From Acidobacteriota bacterium (GTDB lineage Bacteria > Acidobacteriota > Terriglobia > UBA7540), in assembly GCA_021789565.1 (NCBI GenBank), contig JAJYJL010000627.1, positions 1 to 5,714 on the forward strand: a stretch of DNA of 5,714 nt, given 5' to 3'. Shown piece after piece: positions 5,574-5,714 of this stretch. The translations under genes and the position numbers were made by a program. The notes under the pieces were generated by a model that ran no database searches, was not told the DNA's origin, and saw nothing but the letters and a program-made list of their open reading frames with translations. How positions within the stretch are numbered: position 1 is the stretch's first letter; each line of letters starts with the position of its first letter.

Positions 5574-5714
5574 CTAACAGGTTGTTGAAAAAAACAAACC
5601 GTCATGCTGAGCGCAGCGAAGCATCTGCTGTATCTTACTGAAAAATGAAAAAAGCAGATCCTTCGCTTCGCTCAGGATGACGTGGCCGCTGGGAGTTTTT
5701 CAACAACCTGCTAA
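5574..5714. mobile_element. MITE-like element with 15-bp terminal inverted repeats and CTAA flanks
   Basis: Perfect terminal inverted repeats CAGGTTGTTGAAAAA (5578-5592) and its reverse complement (5696-5710) bound a 133-bp element. Both ends are flanked by CTAA (5574-5577 and 5711-5714), which fits a 4-bp target duplication. The interior is a second inverted repeat: the 30-base arms 5600-5629 and 5653-5682 match at 27 of 30 positions around an AT-rich 23-base loop. The arms carry the GTCATNCTGAGCG...GCGAAG...ATCTGCT pattern which, from memory, is very common in intergenic DNA of Acidobacteriota and other environmental phyla, where it yields spurious H-A-E-R-S-E-A-S peptides. There is no transposase, so movement would need one supplied elsewhere. 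CTAA matches the YTAR target reported for the IS5 group, but I cannot assign a parent. Confidence 0.65.

Noticed and set aside
5378..5641. Plus-strand 87-codon frame ending in an H-A-E-R-S-E-A-S peptide
   Set aside because: It crosses the hairpin cluster and enters the MITE; this peptide is a known by-product of that repeat type.

Overview
This window looks like a piece of a GC-rich, Gram-negative soil-type genome, most likely Acidobacteriota. That placement is an inference from the protein style (a DUF6599-like protein, an AMIN/Amidase_3 fusion) and from the palindromic intergenic repeats; no rRNA or marker gene is present to confirm it.

The core is a three-gene, leftward (minus-strand) cluster. 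A consensus-like sigma70 promoter at about 4922-4950 drives a leader of roughly 155 nt. Next come a secreted lytic transglycosylase with an SLT domain (4072-4758), a 757-residue N-acetylmuramoyl-L-alanine amidase carrying an N-terminal anchor, TPR-like repeats, an AMIN domain and a zinc Amidase_3 domain (1771-4044), and, after a 215-base gap, a secreted, C-terminally anchored protein that resembles DUF6599 (479-1555). The first two genes are nearly contiguous and attack different bonds of peptidoglycan, the glycan strand and the stem-peptide amide. They probably act together in septal cleavage or wall turnover. The third gene has no known function. A strong hairpin with a T-rich tail at 183-248 is the likely terminator.

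The flanks are non-coding. The left 478 bases hold the terminator and AT-rich sequence. The right 700 bases beyond the promoter are a repeat-rich intergenic region. It contains (a) a cluster of degenerate repeats built on a TTCGTTTTT core, which read K-N-E-(A/P) on the minus strand; (b) a run of five short perfect hairpins; and (c) a 133-bp MITE-like element with perfect 15-bp terminal inverted repeats, a long imperfect inner hairpin and matching CTAA tetranucleotides on both sides, the right one being the last four bases of the window.

The most notable regulatory feature is a perfect 20-bp palindrome whose 3' arm is the Shine-Dalgarno sequence of the transglycosylase gene. I see no defence system, CRISPR array, tRNA or rRNA, and no clear evidence of a wholly new multi-gene system. 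The observations worth following are the leader palindrome and the repeat elements of the right flank.
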